A stretch of 6,238 nucleotides of DNA from an uncultured Austwickia sp. (lineage in GTDB: Bacteria > Actinomycetota > Actinomycetes > Actinomycetales > Dermatophilaceae): NCBI GenBank assembly GCA_934678955.1, contig CAKUSI010000232.1, forward strand, positions 1-6,238, read 5' to 3'. Numbering within the stretch: the stretch's first letter is position 1; every line of letters begins with the position of its first letter. The translations under genes and the position numbers were made by a program. The notes under the pieces were generated by a model. It had not been told where the DNA came from. It made no database searches and saw only the letters and a list, made by a program, of their open reading frames with translations. Positions 1-6,149 of the stretch are shown here, one piece after another.

Positions 1-77
1 AATCCCGCCGTGGCGACGGTGATGAGCGCGGCCCGCAACGTTTCCGCGGGCACGGCCCCGGCCGCGAAGAAGGCCGC
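1..77 (+). repeat. Partial copy of the 117-bp coding repeat (left-edge copy)
   Basis: Bases 1-77 are identical to bases 196-272. Relative to the next copy this one is followed by an expanded Lys/Ala/Pro stretch (about bases 64-160), so the spacing to the next copy is 195 bp instead of 117 bp, an in-frame difference of 26 codons. The window begins inside this copy, so more copies may lie to the left. Confidence 0.9.
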
Positions 78-2061
78 TGCGGCGCCAGCTGCGGCGAAGA
101 AGAAGGCCGCTCCGCCGGCGAAGAAGACGGCCGCTCCGGCGGCGAAGAAGGCGGCTGCGCCAGCGCCGGAACTGATTCGGGCGGTCGCGCCGGTCAATCC
201 CGCCGTGGCGACGGTGATGAGCGCGGCCCGCAACGTTTCCGCGGGCACGGCCCCGGCCGCGAAGAAGGCCGCCGCGCCAGCGCCGGAACTGATTCGGGCG
301 GTCGCGCCGGTCAATCCCGCCGTGGCGACGGTGATGAGTGCGGCCCGCAACGTTTCCGCGGGGACGGCCCCGGCCGCGAAGACTTCGACGACCGCCGCAG
401 CTGCTCCCAAGAAGACTGTCGCCCAGCCCACCTCCACGAAGAGCGCCACCTCCACGAAGAGCGCCACGCCCACGAAGAGCGCGTCGCTGCCTCCCGGGGG
501 TTTGGGGGCGGTCGACCCCCTGACCCCGTTCGGGCGCACACTCAACGAACTCGGTGCCCTGCCGACGCCCCAGCCCGGCCAGGGGAAGAAGGTCGTCACG
601 GCGGCGCAGGAAAAGACCGAGGCCATGCAGCGGAGCAACGAGGCGGCGCAGGCGAGGGCTGTGGCTGCGCAAAGAAGCGAGGTCGGAGCGCAGAAGAGTG
701 CCGCGACCCTCGACGGGCTGCGCTGGCTCTCGCCGCAGCAGAAGCTGCAGGCCACGATGGCCGCCACGACCGAGCTCGGCCCGGACGCCTCGCCCGCCCT
801 CAAGGCGACTGAGAAGAAGCTCCTGGCCGAGGCGAAGGACCGTGCCCGCGCGACACAGAACGCCGGAGCCGTGACAGCCCTGACCACGGTGGCGCGGGCG
901 CAGGCACCGACCCCTGCGCAGGGCAAGGCCCTCGTGGGCTTCGTCTCCGACGTCACGACCCAGGCCCAGCGCGCGGCGTCCACGCCCGGCGAGCGCTCGG
1001 CCACCGCCGTCGCGGCGCAGCGCGCAGCGGTTGCCGGCAACGCCGCGCGGGATCGGACCGACGGGGTCAGCAAGGAGGCCGTGACGACCGCGCGCAAGGA
1101 CCCCGCGGTCGTGCAGTCAGAGCGACCGGTGGTGCCGAAGGGCGACGCGGTGTGTGGCGACGTCAACATCGCCGTCGGCGTGTATTACGGGCACAGCGTC
1201 TGCAATGGCCCCAACTACGTAGTGGTCAAGCAACGCCTGGGAGTCGGCTTCGGCGGGGACGTCGCCGTGTCAACCCTCGCGGAGCGGGATGCCGTCAAGG
1301 GCTCCTCGGCCTTGATCTCCCGGGCCAAGGGAACCGTCAACGGTCTCAAGGTGGGAGCCGATGCCATGTCCAAGAGTGCCGCCGATGGGAGCTGGGAGAG
1401 CCTGACGGGCAAGGCCGAGGTAGCCACCGCCGACTTCGCCAAGGCCGACGCCAAGGGCACCGTTAACTCTGCGGGCGGGGTCCAAGTCGGGCCCGGTCTC
1501 ACGGTCAACGATGTGCGCTTCGGGAAGATGGTTGGTCCGGAGCGAGCAGGAGCTGCGGCGACGGCGAAATCGGAGGTGAGCTATCGCAAGACTCAGGATT
1601 TCGGTGCCGGGGGCGTGGCCATCGCAGGCAAGGAGGTGGTGACCGACGTGCGGCGCAAGCCCAAGCCCGATCGAGACGTCGAGCAGGCCCAGTTCGAGGC
1701 CACGGGCAAGGTCCTCGGCAGCATCCCGGGTCCGAACGGTACGTCGATCCCGCCGAGCGCCCAGTGGGAGGCGGCGAACCAGGAGCAGCTGGCGGGCATC
1801 CGGGCCGAGCAGGCCGCGACGAACGCGTCGCTCACGGACGGTTTCGCCACCGCCCACCCGGGTCAGCCGACGCCGGACGCGGAGCGGCTGCGCGTCGACC
1901 GGGTGGCTCGCGCTGGCGGCGTGAACACCGAGTCCGCCGCGTACAAGCGCGGCGGCTGGGTGGAGCAGGCGCGCGTGCAGGGCCTGGACGACGAGGCCAT
2001 CACGCAGCTACGGATCGACAGCGGCCTGCGCAGCGGCCCCGACGGGATTGCGGCCCAGTAG
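1..2061 (+). CDS. Repeat-rich Ala/Lys/Pro protein of unknown function, 5' partial
   Basis: The reading frame is open from base 1 and ends at TAG 2059-2061, giving 686 visible residues. The GTG at position 10 lies inside a repeat copy, so it is unlikely to be the real start; the gene continues left of the window. Visible regions (residue 1 = bases 1-3): residues 1-127 hold repeats with core PELIRAVAPVNPAVATVMSA and AAKKAAAPA-type linkers; 144-161 are three TSTKSA-like hexads; about 190-380 are Ala/Gln/Arg/Glu-rich and probably helical; about 381-555 are Gly/Val-rich and probably beta-rich, with the only two cysteines (C385 and C401) 16 residues apart; about 555-686 are polar and helical with no recognised motif. 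The Lys/Ala/Pro segment resembles the basic tails of histone-like proteins such as mycobacterial HupB, but it is low-complexity and proves no relationship. A disulfide-bonded secreted or surface protein is one possibility; no signal peptide can be judged because the N-terminus is missing. It converges with the FUSC gene across a 46-bp gap. The coding call is strong; the function is unknown. Confidence 0.85.
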   Translation, partial: NPAVATVMSAARNVSAGTAPAAKKAAAAPAAAKKKAAPPAKKTAAPAAKKAAAPAPELIRAVAPVNPAVATVMSAARNVSAGTAPAAKKAAAPAPELIRAVAPVNPAVATVMSAARNVSAGTAPAAKTSTTAAAAPKKTVAQPTSTKSATSTKSATPTKSASLPPGGLGAVDPLTPFGRTLNELGALPTPQPGQGKKVVTAAQEKTEAMQRSNEAAQARAVAAQRSEVGAQKSAATLDGLRWLSPQQKLQATMAATTELGPDASPALKATEKKLLAEAKDRARATQNAGAVTALTTVARAQAPTPAQGKALVGFVSDVTTQAQRAASTPGERSATAVAAQRAAVAGNAARDRTDGVSKEAVTTARKDPAVVQSERPVVPKGDAVCGDVNIAVGVYYGHSVCNGPNYVVVKQRLGVGFGGDVAVSTLAERDAVKGSSALISRAKGTVNGLKVGADAMSKSAADGSWESLTGKAEVATADFAKADAKGTVNSAGGVQVGPGLTVNDVRFGKMVGPERAGAAATAKSEVSYRKTQDFGAGGVAIAGKEVVTDVRRKPKPDRDVEQAQFEATGKVLGSIPGPNGTSIPPSAQWEAANQEQLAGIRAEQAATNASLTDGFATAHPGQPTPDAERLRVDRVARAGGVNTESAAYKRGGWVEQARVQGLDDEAITQLRIDSGLRSGPDGIAAQ
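161..382 (+). repeat. Two tandem copies of a 117-bp (39-codon) repeat
   Basis: Bases 161-277 and 278-382 align with a period of 117 bp. Over the 105 comparable bases only two differ, at 339 (AGC to AGT, Ser) and 363 (GGC to GGG, Gly), and both are synonymous. The unit encodes APELIRAVAPVNPAVATVMS followed by AARNVSAGTAPAAKK. After base 382 the third copy breaks off into a Thr/Ser-rich linker. Such close DNA identity suggests recent duplication or ongoing recombination between copies. Confidence 0.92.
430..483 (+). repeat. Three tandem 18-bp coding repeats (TSTKSA)
   Basis: ACCTCCACGAAGAGCGCC occurs exactly at 430-447 and 448-465, then as a variant (ACGCCCACGAAGAGCGCG) at 466-483. They encode TSTKSA-TSTKSA-TPTKSA, a Thr/Ser/Lys linker between the large repeats and the helical region of the left-hand protein. 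Confidence 0.9.
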
Positions 2062-2101
2062 GAGCAGCCTGGCGACCCCGCACGGGCACTCGACAAGGGC
2101 A

Positions 2102-2115
2102 CCGGCGTCAGCCGG
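2102..2115. terminator. Weak hairpin in the convergent gap
   Basis: CCGGC-GTCA-GCCGG forms a perfect 5-bp GC stem with a 4-nt loop between the two converging genes, and its loop includes the stop codon of the - strand gene (2108-2110). A wider inverted repeat (CGACCCCG 2073-2080 with CGGGGTCG 2125-2132) encloses it. There is no T-tract on either side, so a bidirectional terminator role is only a guess. Confidence 0.2.
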
Positions 2116-3334
2116 CCTGCTCGTCGGGGTCGTCAAGGTCTACCTCGTGACCGTCGCCGAGCTCGTACGACTCGGGGATGTAGGTGACCGCCTCGTCATA
2201 CGGGACGCCGGTCACCTCCAGGAGATCCACGATCATCGAGCGCACCTGCCCGCGGATTACCTCCGAGGACAGGGTGGAGCGCTCGTCGGCGTAGGTGGTG
2301 AGTTCGGCAAGCTGTACGAGCGGCAGCCGGGCCGATTCCGGGAGGATGCGTACGGCCAAGGTGTCGGCCATCGAGCCGGTGACCGAAGCGAGCTCCTGCA
2401 CGGTGTCGACGTAGGCCTTGGGGACGTGCTCGCCGACCCGCAGGGCCACGGTGGCGCGACGAATGAGTACCCGCAGGTTGCGGATCGCGTGGTCGAGCGG
2501 GTCGAGCAGCTCCGCGATGAACAGGACGGCGGGCGCGTGCCGGCGCCGGAACGGCGACGTACGGACCACCGCCAGGCCGTCGTCCGCGCTGTCCTGCAGT
2601 TCCTCGAGTGCGTCCTCCAGGGAGCGGGCCCGCTCCAGGGCCGCGTCGGCCAGGGCGAGGTTGCTCTCCCGCAGCGCCCGGGCGGTGTCGCTCAGCGCCC
2701 CGGACACCTGGCGGAGGACGTCGGAGGCCTTGAGCCGAGGCCGACGAACGGGGGAGGCCGGGGTGATGGTGGCTGCCACCAAGGCCACGAACCCGCCGAT
2801 CACCGCGTCGGTCCATCGGATGAACGCCTGACCCGGCGGCGGGACCAGGATCGCCACGACCGCCGACTGGATTCCCGCGGTGGCCGTCATGCCGACGCCC
2901 GCGTCCAGGAGGGTGGCCGTGGCCATCGCGACCGTGATGACCACGGCGATCTGCCAATAGCCGGGGCCCGCGAGGTGGACGAACGTGTCGCCGATCAAGA
3001 CCCCGACGGCCACGCCGACGACCACCTCGACGCTGCGCTCGAGGCGCTGCCCGAAGGACTGGCCGAGCACGATGACTGCCGCGATCGCCGCGAAGAACGG
3101 GGTCGGGTGACCGAGCAGGCCGCCGGCGACGAAGTATGCGATCGCCGCGGAGACCGCGCACTGCAGGATGAAGAACGAGCGCGACCGCAGCCGTCGGATC
3201 CGGGTCCGTACGGACGAGCGGGAGCGGCGCGCCATCCGGCGCTGCCACGCCAGGCTCCGTTCGGCCCAGGGGCTCTCGAACCAGTGGGACGGCACCTGCG
3301 CGGCGGCGCGCATGACCTCGCGCCCGGTCCTCAC
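2108..3334 (-). CDS. FUSC / aromatic acid exporter-like membrane protein
   Basis: A 408-residue integral membrane protein. A basic N-terminus (about residues 32-52, Arg-rich) is followed by roughly six hydrophobic segments near 53-71, 78-92, 104-122, 127-143, 150-165 and 175-192. Between the second and third lies GQSFGQRLERSVEVVVGVAV (91-110), the Gly/Arg/Glu pattern (R-x-E with spaced glycines) typical of the FUSC (fusaric acid resistance-like) / ArAE superfamily. The C-terminal half (about 200-408) is soluble, helical with coiled-coil character around 205-255, and ends in an acidic tail. Family members are proposed to export aromatic acids or related compounds by proton-driven transport; the substrate here cannot be read from sequence. 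The longest start is GTG 3334; an in-frame ATG at 3313 (residue 8) is an alternative, and neither has a convincing ribosome-binding site. The gene follows trpS on the same strand after 53 bp, so it is probably the second gene of that transcript. The family call is fairly strong and the substrate is unknown. Confidence 0.85.
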   Translation of the reverse strand: MRTGREVMRAAAQVPSHWFESPWAERSLAWQRRMARRSRSSVRTRIRRLRSRSFFILQCAVSAAIAYFVAGGLLGHPTPFFAAIAAVIVLGQSFGQRLERSVEVVVGVAVGVLIGDTFVHLAGPGYWQIAVVITVAMATATLLDAGVGMTATAGIQSAVVAILVPPPGQAFIRWTDAVIGGFVALVAATITPASPVRRPRLKASDVLRQVSGALSDTARALRESNLALADAALERARSLEDALEELQDSADDGLAVVRTSPFRRRHAPAVLFIAELLDPLDHAIRNLRVLIRRATVALRVGEHVPKAYVDTVQELASVTGSMADTLAVRILPESARLPLVQLAELTTYADERSTLSSEVIRGQVRSMIVDLLEVTGVPYDEAVTYIPESYELGDGHEVDLDDPDEQAG

Positions 3335-3387
3335 CGGGTGCCCCCGCCGCCGCCCATCTCCATGTCTCGCAGCTATCGCCAGCCGCC

Positions 3388-4527
3388 TCAGACGTACCGC
3401 ATGTGCATCGCGGTGAGCACCTCGTCGAGGGTCTCCACGGCGATCTCGCGGGCGCGGGCGTTGCCGCCGGCCAGCACCTCCCGCAGATAACCGGGGTCGG
3501 CGAGCAGCTCGGCGCGCCGGGCGCGGATCGGCTCCAGGAAGCCGTTGATGGCCTCGGTGACGGTGTCCTTGAGGACCTTGCCGCCGCCGTCGCCGATCTG
3601 GGCGGCGACGTCCACCGGATCACGATCGGTGAGGAGGGCGGCGAGCAACACGAGGTTGGAGACCTCGGGGCGGTTCGCCGGGTCGTACGTGATGTGGCGG
3701 TCCGCGTCGGTGACCGCGCGCTTGATCCGCTTGGCCGTCTCGTCGGCGCTCATCCCGAGCTCGATCGTGTTACCGCGGGACTTGCTCATCTTGTGCCCGT
3801 CCGTCCCGAGGACCGCCACCCCGGGGGACAGCAGCGCGTCCGGGGCCGGGAACACGGCCCGGTCGGCATGGGCCCGGCCGAACCGTTCGTCGAAGCGCCG
3901 GGCGATCACGCGGGACTGCTCGACGTGTGGGAGCTGGTCCTTGCCGACCGGCACCAGGTTGGCCTTGCAGAAGAGGATGTCCGCCGCCTGGTGCACCGGG
4001 TAGGTCAGGAGCAGGCCCGACATCGCCCGCCCGCCGGTCGCCTCCAGCTCGGTCTTCACCGTGGGGTTTCGGTGCAGCTCGGCCTCCGTGACCAGGGCGA
4101 GGAACGGCAGCATGAGCTGGTTGAGCTCGGGGATCGCGCTGTGGCAGAAGATCGTCGTGCGCGCCGGGTCGAGGCCCACGGCGAGGTAGTCGGCGAGCAA
4201 GGACTCCACCCGCTCGCCGATCGGCCCGACGCCGTCGCGGTCGGTGATGACCTGGTAGTCGGCGATCAGCACGAGTGTCTCGACCCCGAGGTTCTGCAGC
4301 CGCACCCGGTTGGCGAGCGTGCCGAAGTAGTGCCCGACGTGCAGGTTGCCAGTGGGGCGGTCTCCGGTCAGCATCCGGAACCCGCTCGGGTCGACCGCGA
4401 TCTGGGCCTCGATCTGCTCGGAGCGGGCCTGCGTGGCCCGCAGGGACGCCTCGCCGAGAGACGACGCCAGGACGGACCCCGCGCCATCATCGGTGCGTTC
4501 GGTCTTCGGCTGCGCGTCGGTGCTCAT
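3388..4527 (-). CDS. trpS: Tryptophan--tRNA ligase (tryptophanyl-tRNA synthetase)
   Basis: A 379-residue class I aminoacyl-tRNA synthetase that charges tRNA-Trp with tryptophan using ATP. The Rossmann-fold signatures are intact: [16 protein letters not shown] (about residues 54-69) holds the HIGH motif as H63-V-G-H66, and HKMSKS (245-250) is the second ATP-binding loop. [20 protein letters not shown] (174-193), followed by VGKDQ, is the Trp-site and dimer region typical of TrpRS, and the C-terminal helices end in MHMRYV. The start chosen is ATG 4527, because GAGGAG (4542-4537) lies 9 nt upstream; the frame stays open further left to 4608 but that extension looks non-coding. About 48 residues precede the core, longer than in E. 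coli TrpS. The GDRPTG...HxGH...NRVRLQ signature differs from the SGIQPT...LGNY form I associate with housekeeping actinobacterial TrpRS and is closer to that of streptococcal enzymes. It is divergent from hisF and upstream of the FUSC gene. Confidence 0.95.
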   Translation of the reverse strand: MSTDAQPKTERTDDGAGSVLASSLGEASLRATQARSEQIEAQIAVDPSGFRMLTGDRPTGNLHVGHYFGTLANRVRLQNLGVETLVLIADYQVITDRDGVGPIGERVESLLADYLAVGLDPARTTIFCHSAIPELNQLMLPFLALVTEAELHRNPTVKTELEATGGRAMSGLLLTYPVHQAADILFCKANLVPVGKDQLPHVEQSRVIARRFDERFGRAHADRAVFPAPDALLSPGVAVLGTDGHKMSKSRGNTIELGMSADETAKRIKRAVTDADRHITYDPANRPEVSNLVLLAALLTDRDPVDVAAQIGDGGGKVLKDTVTEAINGFLEPIRARRAELLADPGYLREVLAGGNARAREIAVETLDEVLTAMHMRYV

Positions 4528-4536
4528 TGTCCGGTT

Positions 4537-4542
4537 CTCCTC
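4537..4542 (-). promoter_or_regulatory. Ribosome-binding site of trpS
   Basis: On the - strand GAGGAG lies 9 nt upstream of ATG 4527. It is a strong Shine-Dalgarno match and decides the start against the longer open frame that reaches 4608. Confidence 0.8.
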
Positions 4543-4582
4543 GGGGCAGGTGTGGTGCGGGCCCCGCGGCGCGACCGTCCGC

Positions 4583-4603
4583 AGGGCCGCCCGGCGGCGG
4601 CCT
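4583..4603 (-). other. Strong hairpin in the probable trpS leader
   Basis: An 8-bp GC-rich stem with one bulged base and a 4-nt loop (pairs 4583-4585 with 4601-4603, and 4587-4591 with 4596-4600). If transcription starts upstream, it would form in the 5' leader about 55-75 nt before the trpS start. No U-tract follows, and the - strand leader shows no run of Trp codons and no T-box-like sequence, so ribosome-mediated attenuation is not supported. It may be a chance result of high GC. Confidence 0.3.
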
Positions 4604-4691
4604 GGCACAGCGGGGCGTGTCCGCCTCAGCGACGTCGCGTCGCGCGGGCCCGCTGGTGATGGCCGGCTCCGCGCGCGGGGGACACCGCCCC

Positions 4692-4697
4692 ATCGTA
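4692..4697 (-). promoter_or_regulatory. Candidate -10 element for trpS
   Basis: TACGAT on the - strand fits the TAnnnT pattern of actinobacterial housekeeping promoters and would give a leader of about 155-160 nt before trpS. No properly spaced -35 box is visible. An alternative reading is an extracytoplasmic-sigma-like pair, GGAAC (4722-4718) then CGTA (4698-4695) with 18 nt between. Either could be chance. Confidence 0.3.
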
Positions 4698-4783
4698 CGG
4701 CGTGCCCGGTCAGGACCGTTCCGGCCTCGCGGCGGCACAGCGGGGTTCGGCCGTCCCGCGACCCCTCAGGCCGGGCCCTTGCG

Positions 4784-4789
4784 TACCCT
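4784..4789 (+). promoter_or_regulatory. Candidate -10 element giving a leaderless hisF mRNA
   Basis: TACCCT matches TAnnnT and ends exactly 7 nt before the GTG at 4797, so the predicted transcription start falls on the start codon. No Shine-Dalgarno sequence is present between 4783 and 4796. This geometry is the usual one for leaderless genes in actinobacteria. No clear -35 box is visible. Confidence 0.45.
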
Positions 4790-4796
4790 GGGCTCC

Positions 4797-5615
4797 GTGA
4801 CCGTGGCCATCCGAGTGATCCCCTGCCTGGACGTCGACGCGGGGCGCGTCGTCAAGGGCGTCAACTTCCAGAACCTGCGTGACGCGGGCGACCCCGTCGA
4901 CCTCGCCCACACCTATGACACCCAGGGCGCCGACGAGCTGACGTTCCTCGATGTCACCGCGAGCAGTGGCAACCGGGAGACGACCTACGAGGTGGTACGG
5001 CGCACGGCCGAGGAGGTCTTCATTCCGCTGACCGTCGGAGGTGGCGTGCGGACGGTTGACGACGTCGACAAGCTCCTACGGGCCGGGGCGGACAAGGTCG
5101 GCGTGAACACCGCGGCGATCGCGCGCCCGGAGCTGATCGGGGAGGTGGCCGACCGGTTCGGCGCCCAGGTCCTCGTCCTGTCGGCCGACGTGCGGCGCTG
5201 GCGGTCGGCGGATTCCGACGGCGCAGCCAGCGGAACGGACGTGTCCGTCGACGGGCACCCCCGCCCGGAGAGCGGCTTCGAAGTGACTACCCACGGCGGC
5301 CGCCGGGGCACCGGGATCGACGCGCTGGCGTGGTGCGCCCGGGCCGCGGAGCTGGGGGCGGGGGAGATCCTGCTCAACTCGATGGACGCCGACGGCACCA
5401 AGGACGGCTACGACACGGAGCTGATCGCAAAGGTGCGCGAACGGGTCCGCGTGCCGATCATCGCCAGCGGCGGCGCCGGGGCGCTCGAGCACTTCGCGCC
5501 CGCCGTGGCGGCCGGGGCCGACGCGGTGTTGGCGGCCAGCGTGCTCCACTTCGGGGAGCTGACGATCGGGCAGGTCAAGGACGCGCTGCGCGCAGCGGGC
5601 CACGAGGTGCGCTGA
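4797..5615 (+). CDS. hisF: Imidazole glycerol phosphate synthase cyclase subunit HisF
   Basis: A 272-residue (beta/alpha)8-barrel enzyme of histidine synthesis. With the glutaminase HisH it converts PRFAR plus ammonia into imidazole glycerol phosphate and AICAR. The start GTG 4797 gives [14 protein letters not shown], the conserved family N-terminus. Both catalytic aspartates are present: D12 in PCLDVD and D131 in VLSAD (matching D11 and D130 of the Thermotoga enzyme). Phosphate-binding and barrel motifs are intact: GGGVRT (81-86), [11 protein letters not shown] (165-175), [16 protein letters not shown] (191-206), ASGGAG (223-228) and AASVLHF (246-252). The length is greater than the usual 250-258 because a Ser/Asp/Gly-rich loop, about residues 134-158, follows strand beta5; I estimate about 15 residues more than typical actinobacterial HisF. 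The rest of the sequence is well conserved, so the enzyme is probably active. No hisH, hisA or hisI is adjacent here: the upstream neighbour is divergent trpS and the downstream one is convergent yjbQ. Confidence 0.96.
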   Translation: MTVAIRVIPCLDVDAGRVVKGVNFQNLRDAGDPVDLAHTYDTQGADELTFLDVTASSGNRETTYEVVRRTAEEVFIPLTVGGGVRTVDDVDKLLRAGADKVGVNTAAIARPELIGEVADRFGAQVLVLSADVRRWRSADSDGAASGTDVSVDGHPRPESGFEVTTHGGRRGTGIDALAWCARAAELGAGEILLNSMDADGTKDGYDTELIAKVRERVRVPIIASGGAGALEHFAPAVAAGADAVLAASVLHFGELTIGQVKDALRAAGHEVR

Positions 5616-5659
5616 GCCCATACCACGAGCCCGGCGAGCGGATTCTGTCTGGCAGCCCG

Positions 5660-5687
5660 GCGCCCCATCGCGAGAGGCGGCGGGCGC
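5660..5687. terminator. Weak inverted repeat between hisF and yjbQ
   Basis: GCGCCC (5660-5665) and GGGCGC (5682-5687) can pair, but the loop is 16 nt and no T-tract follows on either strand. It lies in the 72-bp gap between two converging genes, where a shared terminator would be expected. The support is positional more than structural. Confidence 0.15.
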
Positions 5688-6092
5688 TCAGCCCGGCAGG
5701 AACGAGAGGCGTACTTGCCGGCGGCGGTTGTCCACGTTGAGATCCACCAGGCAGATGCTCTGCCAGGTGCCGAGCGCGAGACGTCCTCCTAACACGGGCA
5801 CGGTGGCATACGGCGGGATCAGCGCCGGCATCACGTGCGACCGCCCGTGGCCGGGGCTTCCGTGCGCGTGCCGCCATCGGTCGTCGGCGGGGAGCAGGTC
5901 CGCGAGCGCCGCGAGCAGATCGTGATCGCTTCCGGCCCCGGTCTCCAGGATCGCGATGCCGGCGGTGGCGTGTGGCACGAAGACGTGCAGGAGCCCGTCG
6001 GCGCCCTGGGGGAGGAACCTCTGGCACTCCGAGGTGATGTCGGCGACGACCTCCCGGTCGCCGGTGGTGATGTCGAAGGTCTCGCTGCGCAT
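5688..6092 (-). CDS. YjbQ/UPF0047 family protein (putative secondary thiamine-phosphate synthase)
   Basis: A 134-residue single-domain cytosolic protein, close to the family length (E. coli YjbQ is about 138). Family marks in order: FDITTGDREVVADIT (6-20); the core HATAGIAILE (41-50), matching the family's HTSAGL-type motif; the polar stretch WRHAHGSPGHGRSHVMPAL (73-91); and the signature G-x4-GTWQ (G103 to Q111), followed by the C-terminal strand QVRLSFL. Family members are annotated as secondary thiamine-phosphate synthases because E. coli YjbQ can relieve a thiE defect; the natural role is uncertain. The start chosen is ATG 6092, where family similarity begins. The frame is open to GTG 6143, which would add 17 residues (MGSGREVGSQTLGHDGA) that look unrelated to the family. 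Neither start has a well-spaced ribosome-binding site: GGAG sits only 2 nt before ATG 6092. The gene is convergent with hisF and no thiamine genes are nearby. Confidence 0.88.
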   Translation of the reverse strand: MRSETFDITTGDREVVADITSECQRFLPQGADGLLHVFVPHATAGIAILETGAGSDHDLLAALADLLPADDRWRHAHGSPGHGRSHVMPALIPPYATVPVLGGRLALGTWQSICLVDLNVDNRRRQVRLSFLPG

Positions 6093-6119
6093 CGCTCCAT
6101 CATGTCCCAGGGTCTGAGA

Positions 6120-6149
6120 CCCCACCTCGCGGCCGCTCCCCACCTCGCG
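6120..6149. repeat. 12-bp direct repeat upstream of yjbQ
   Basis: CCCCACCTCGCG occurs exactly at 6120-6131 and 6138-6149, a period of 18 bp. On the - strand it reads CGCGAGGTGGGG, purine-rich and lying 28-57 nt upstream of ATG 6092. The alternative GTG start (6143) is inside one copy. It could be a 5'-UTR duplication, a protein-binding site or chance. Confidence 0.6.

Noticed and set aside
2048..3490. Long + strand open frame (480 codons) opposite the FUSC and trpS genes.
   Set aside because: It is antisense to two recognisable genes and its protein is Arg/Gly/Asp/His-rich with no motif; a frame-shadow of GC-rich coding DNA.
4629..4653. Two perfect 10-bp palindromes, GCGACGTCGC (4629-4638) and GCGGGCCCGC (4644-4653), between trpS and hisF.
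   Set aside because: At this GC content a 10-bp palindrome is expected about every few hundred bases, and neither matches an operator I know.
3403..4659. Long + strand open frame (418 codons) antisense to trpS.
   Set aside because: The - strand encodes an intact TrpS with HxGH and KMSKS motifs; this frame has low-complexity shadow composition.
4528..4700. T-box riboswitch or Trp-codon attenuator in the trpS leader.
   Set aside because: No T-box consensus, no leader peptide with consecutive Trp codons and no hairpin followed by a U-tract could be found.
4275..4796. In-frame extension of hisF leftwards to position 4275.
   Set aside because: It would overlap the start of trpS on the other strand and encodes Arg/Ser/Gly-rich shadow sequence; the family N-terminus begins at GTG 4797.
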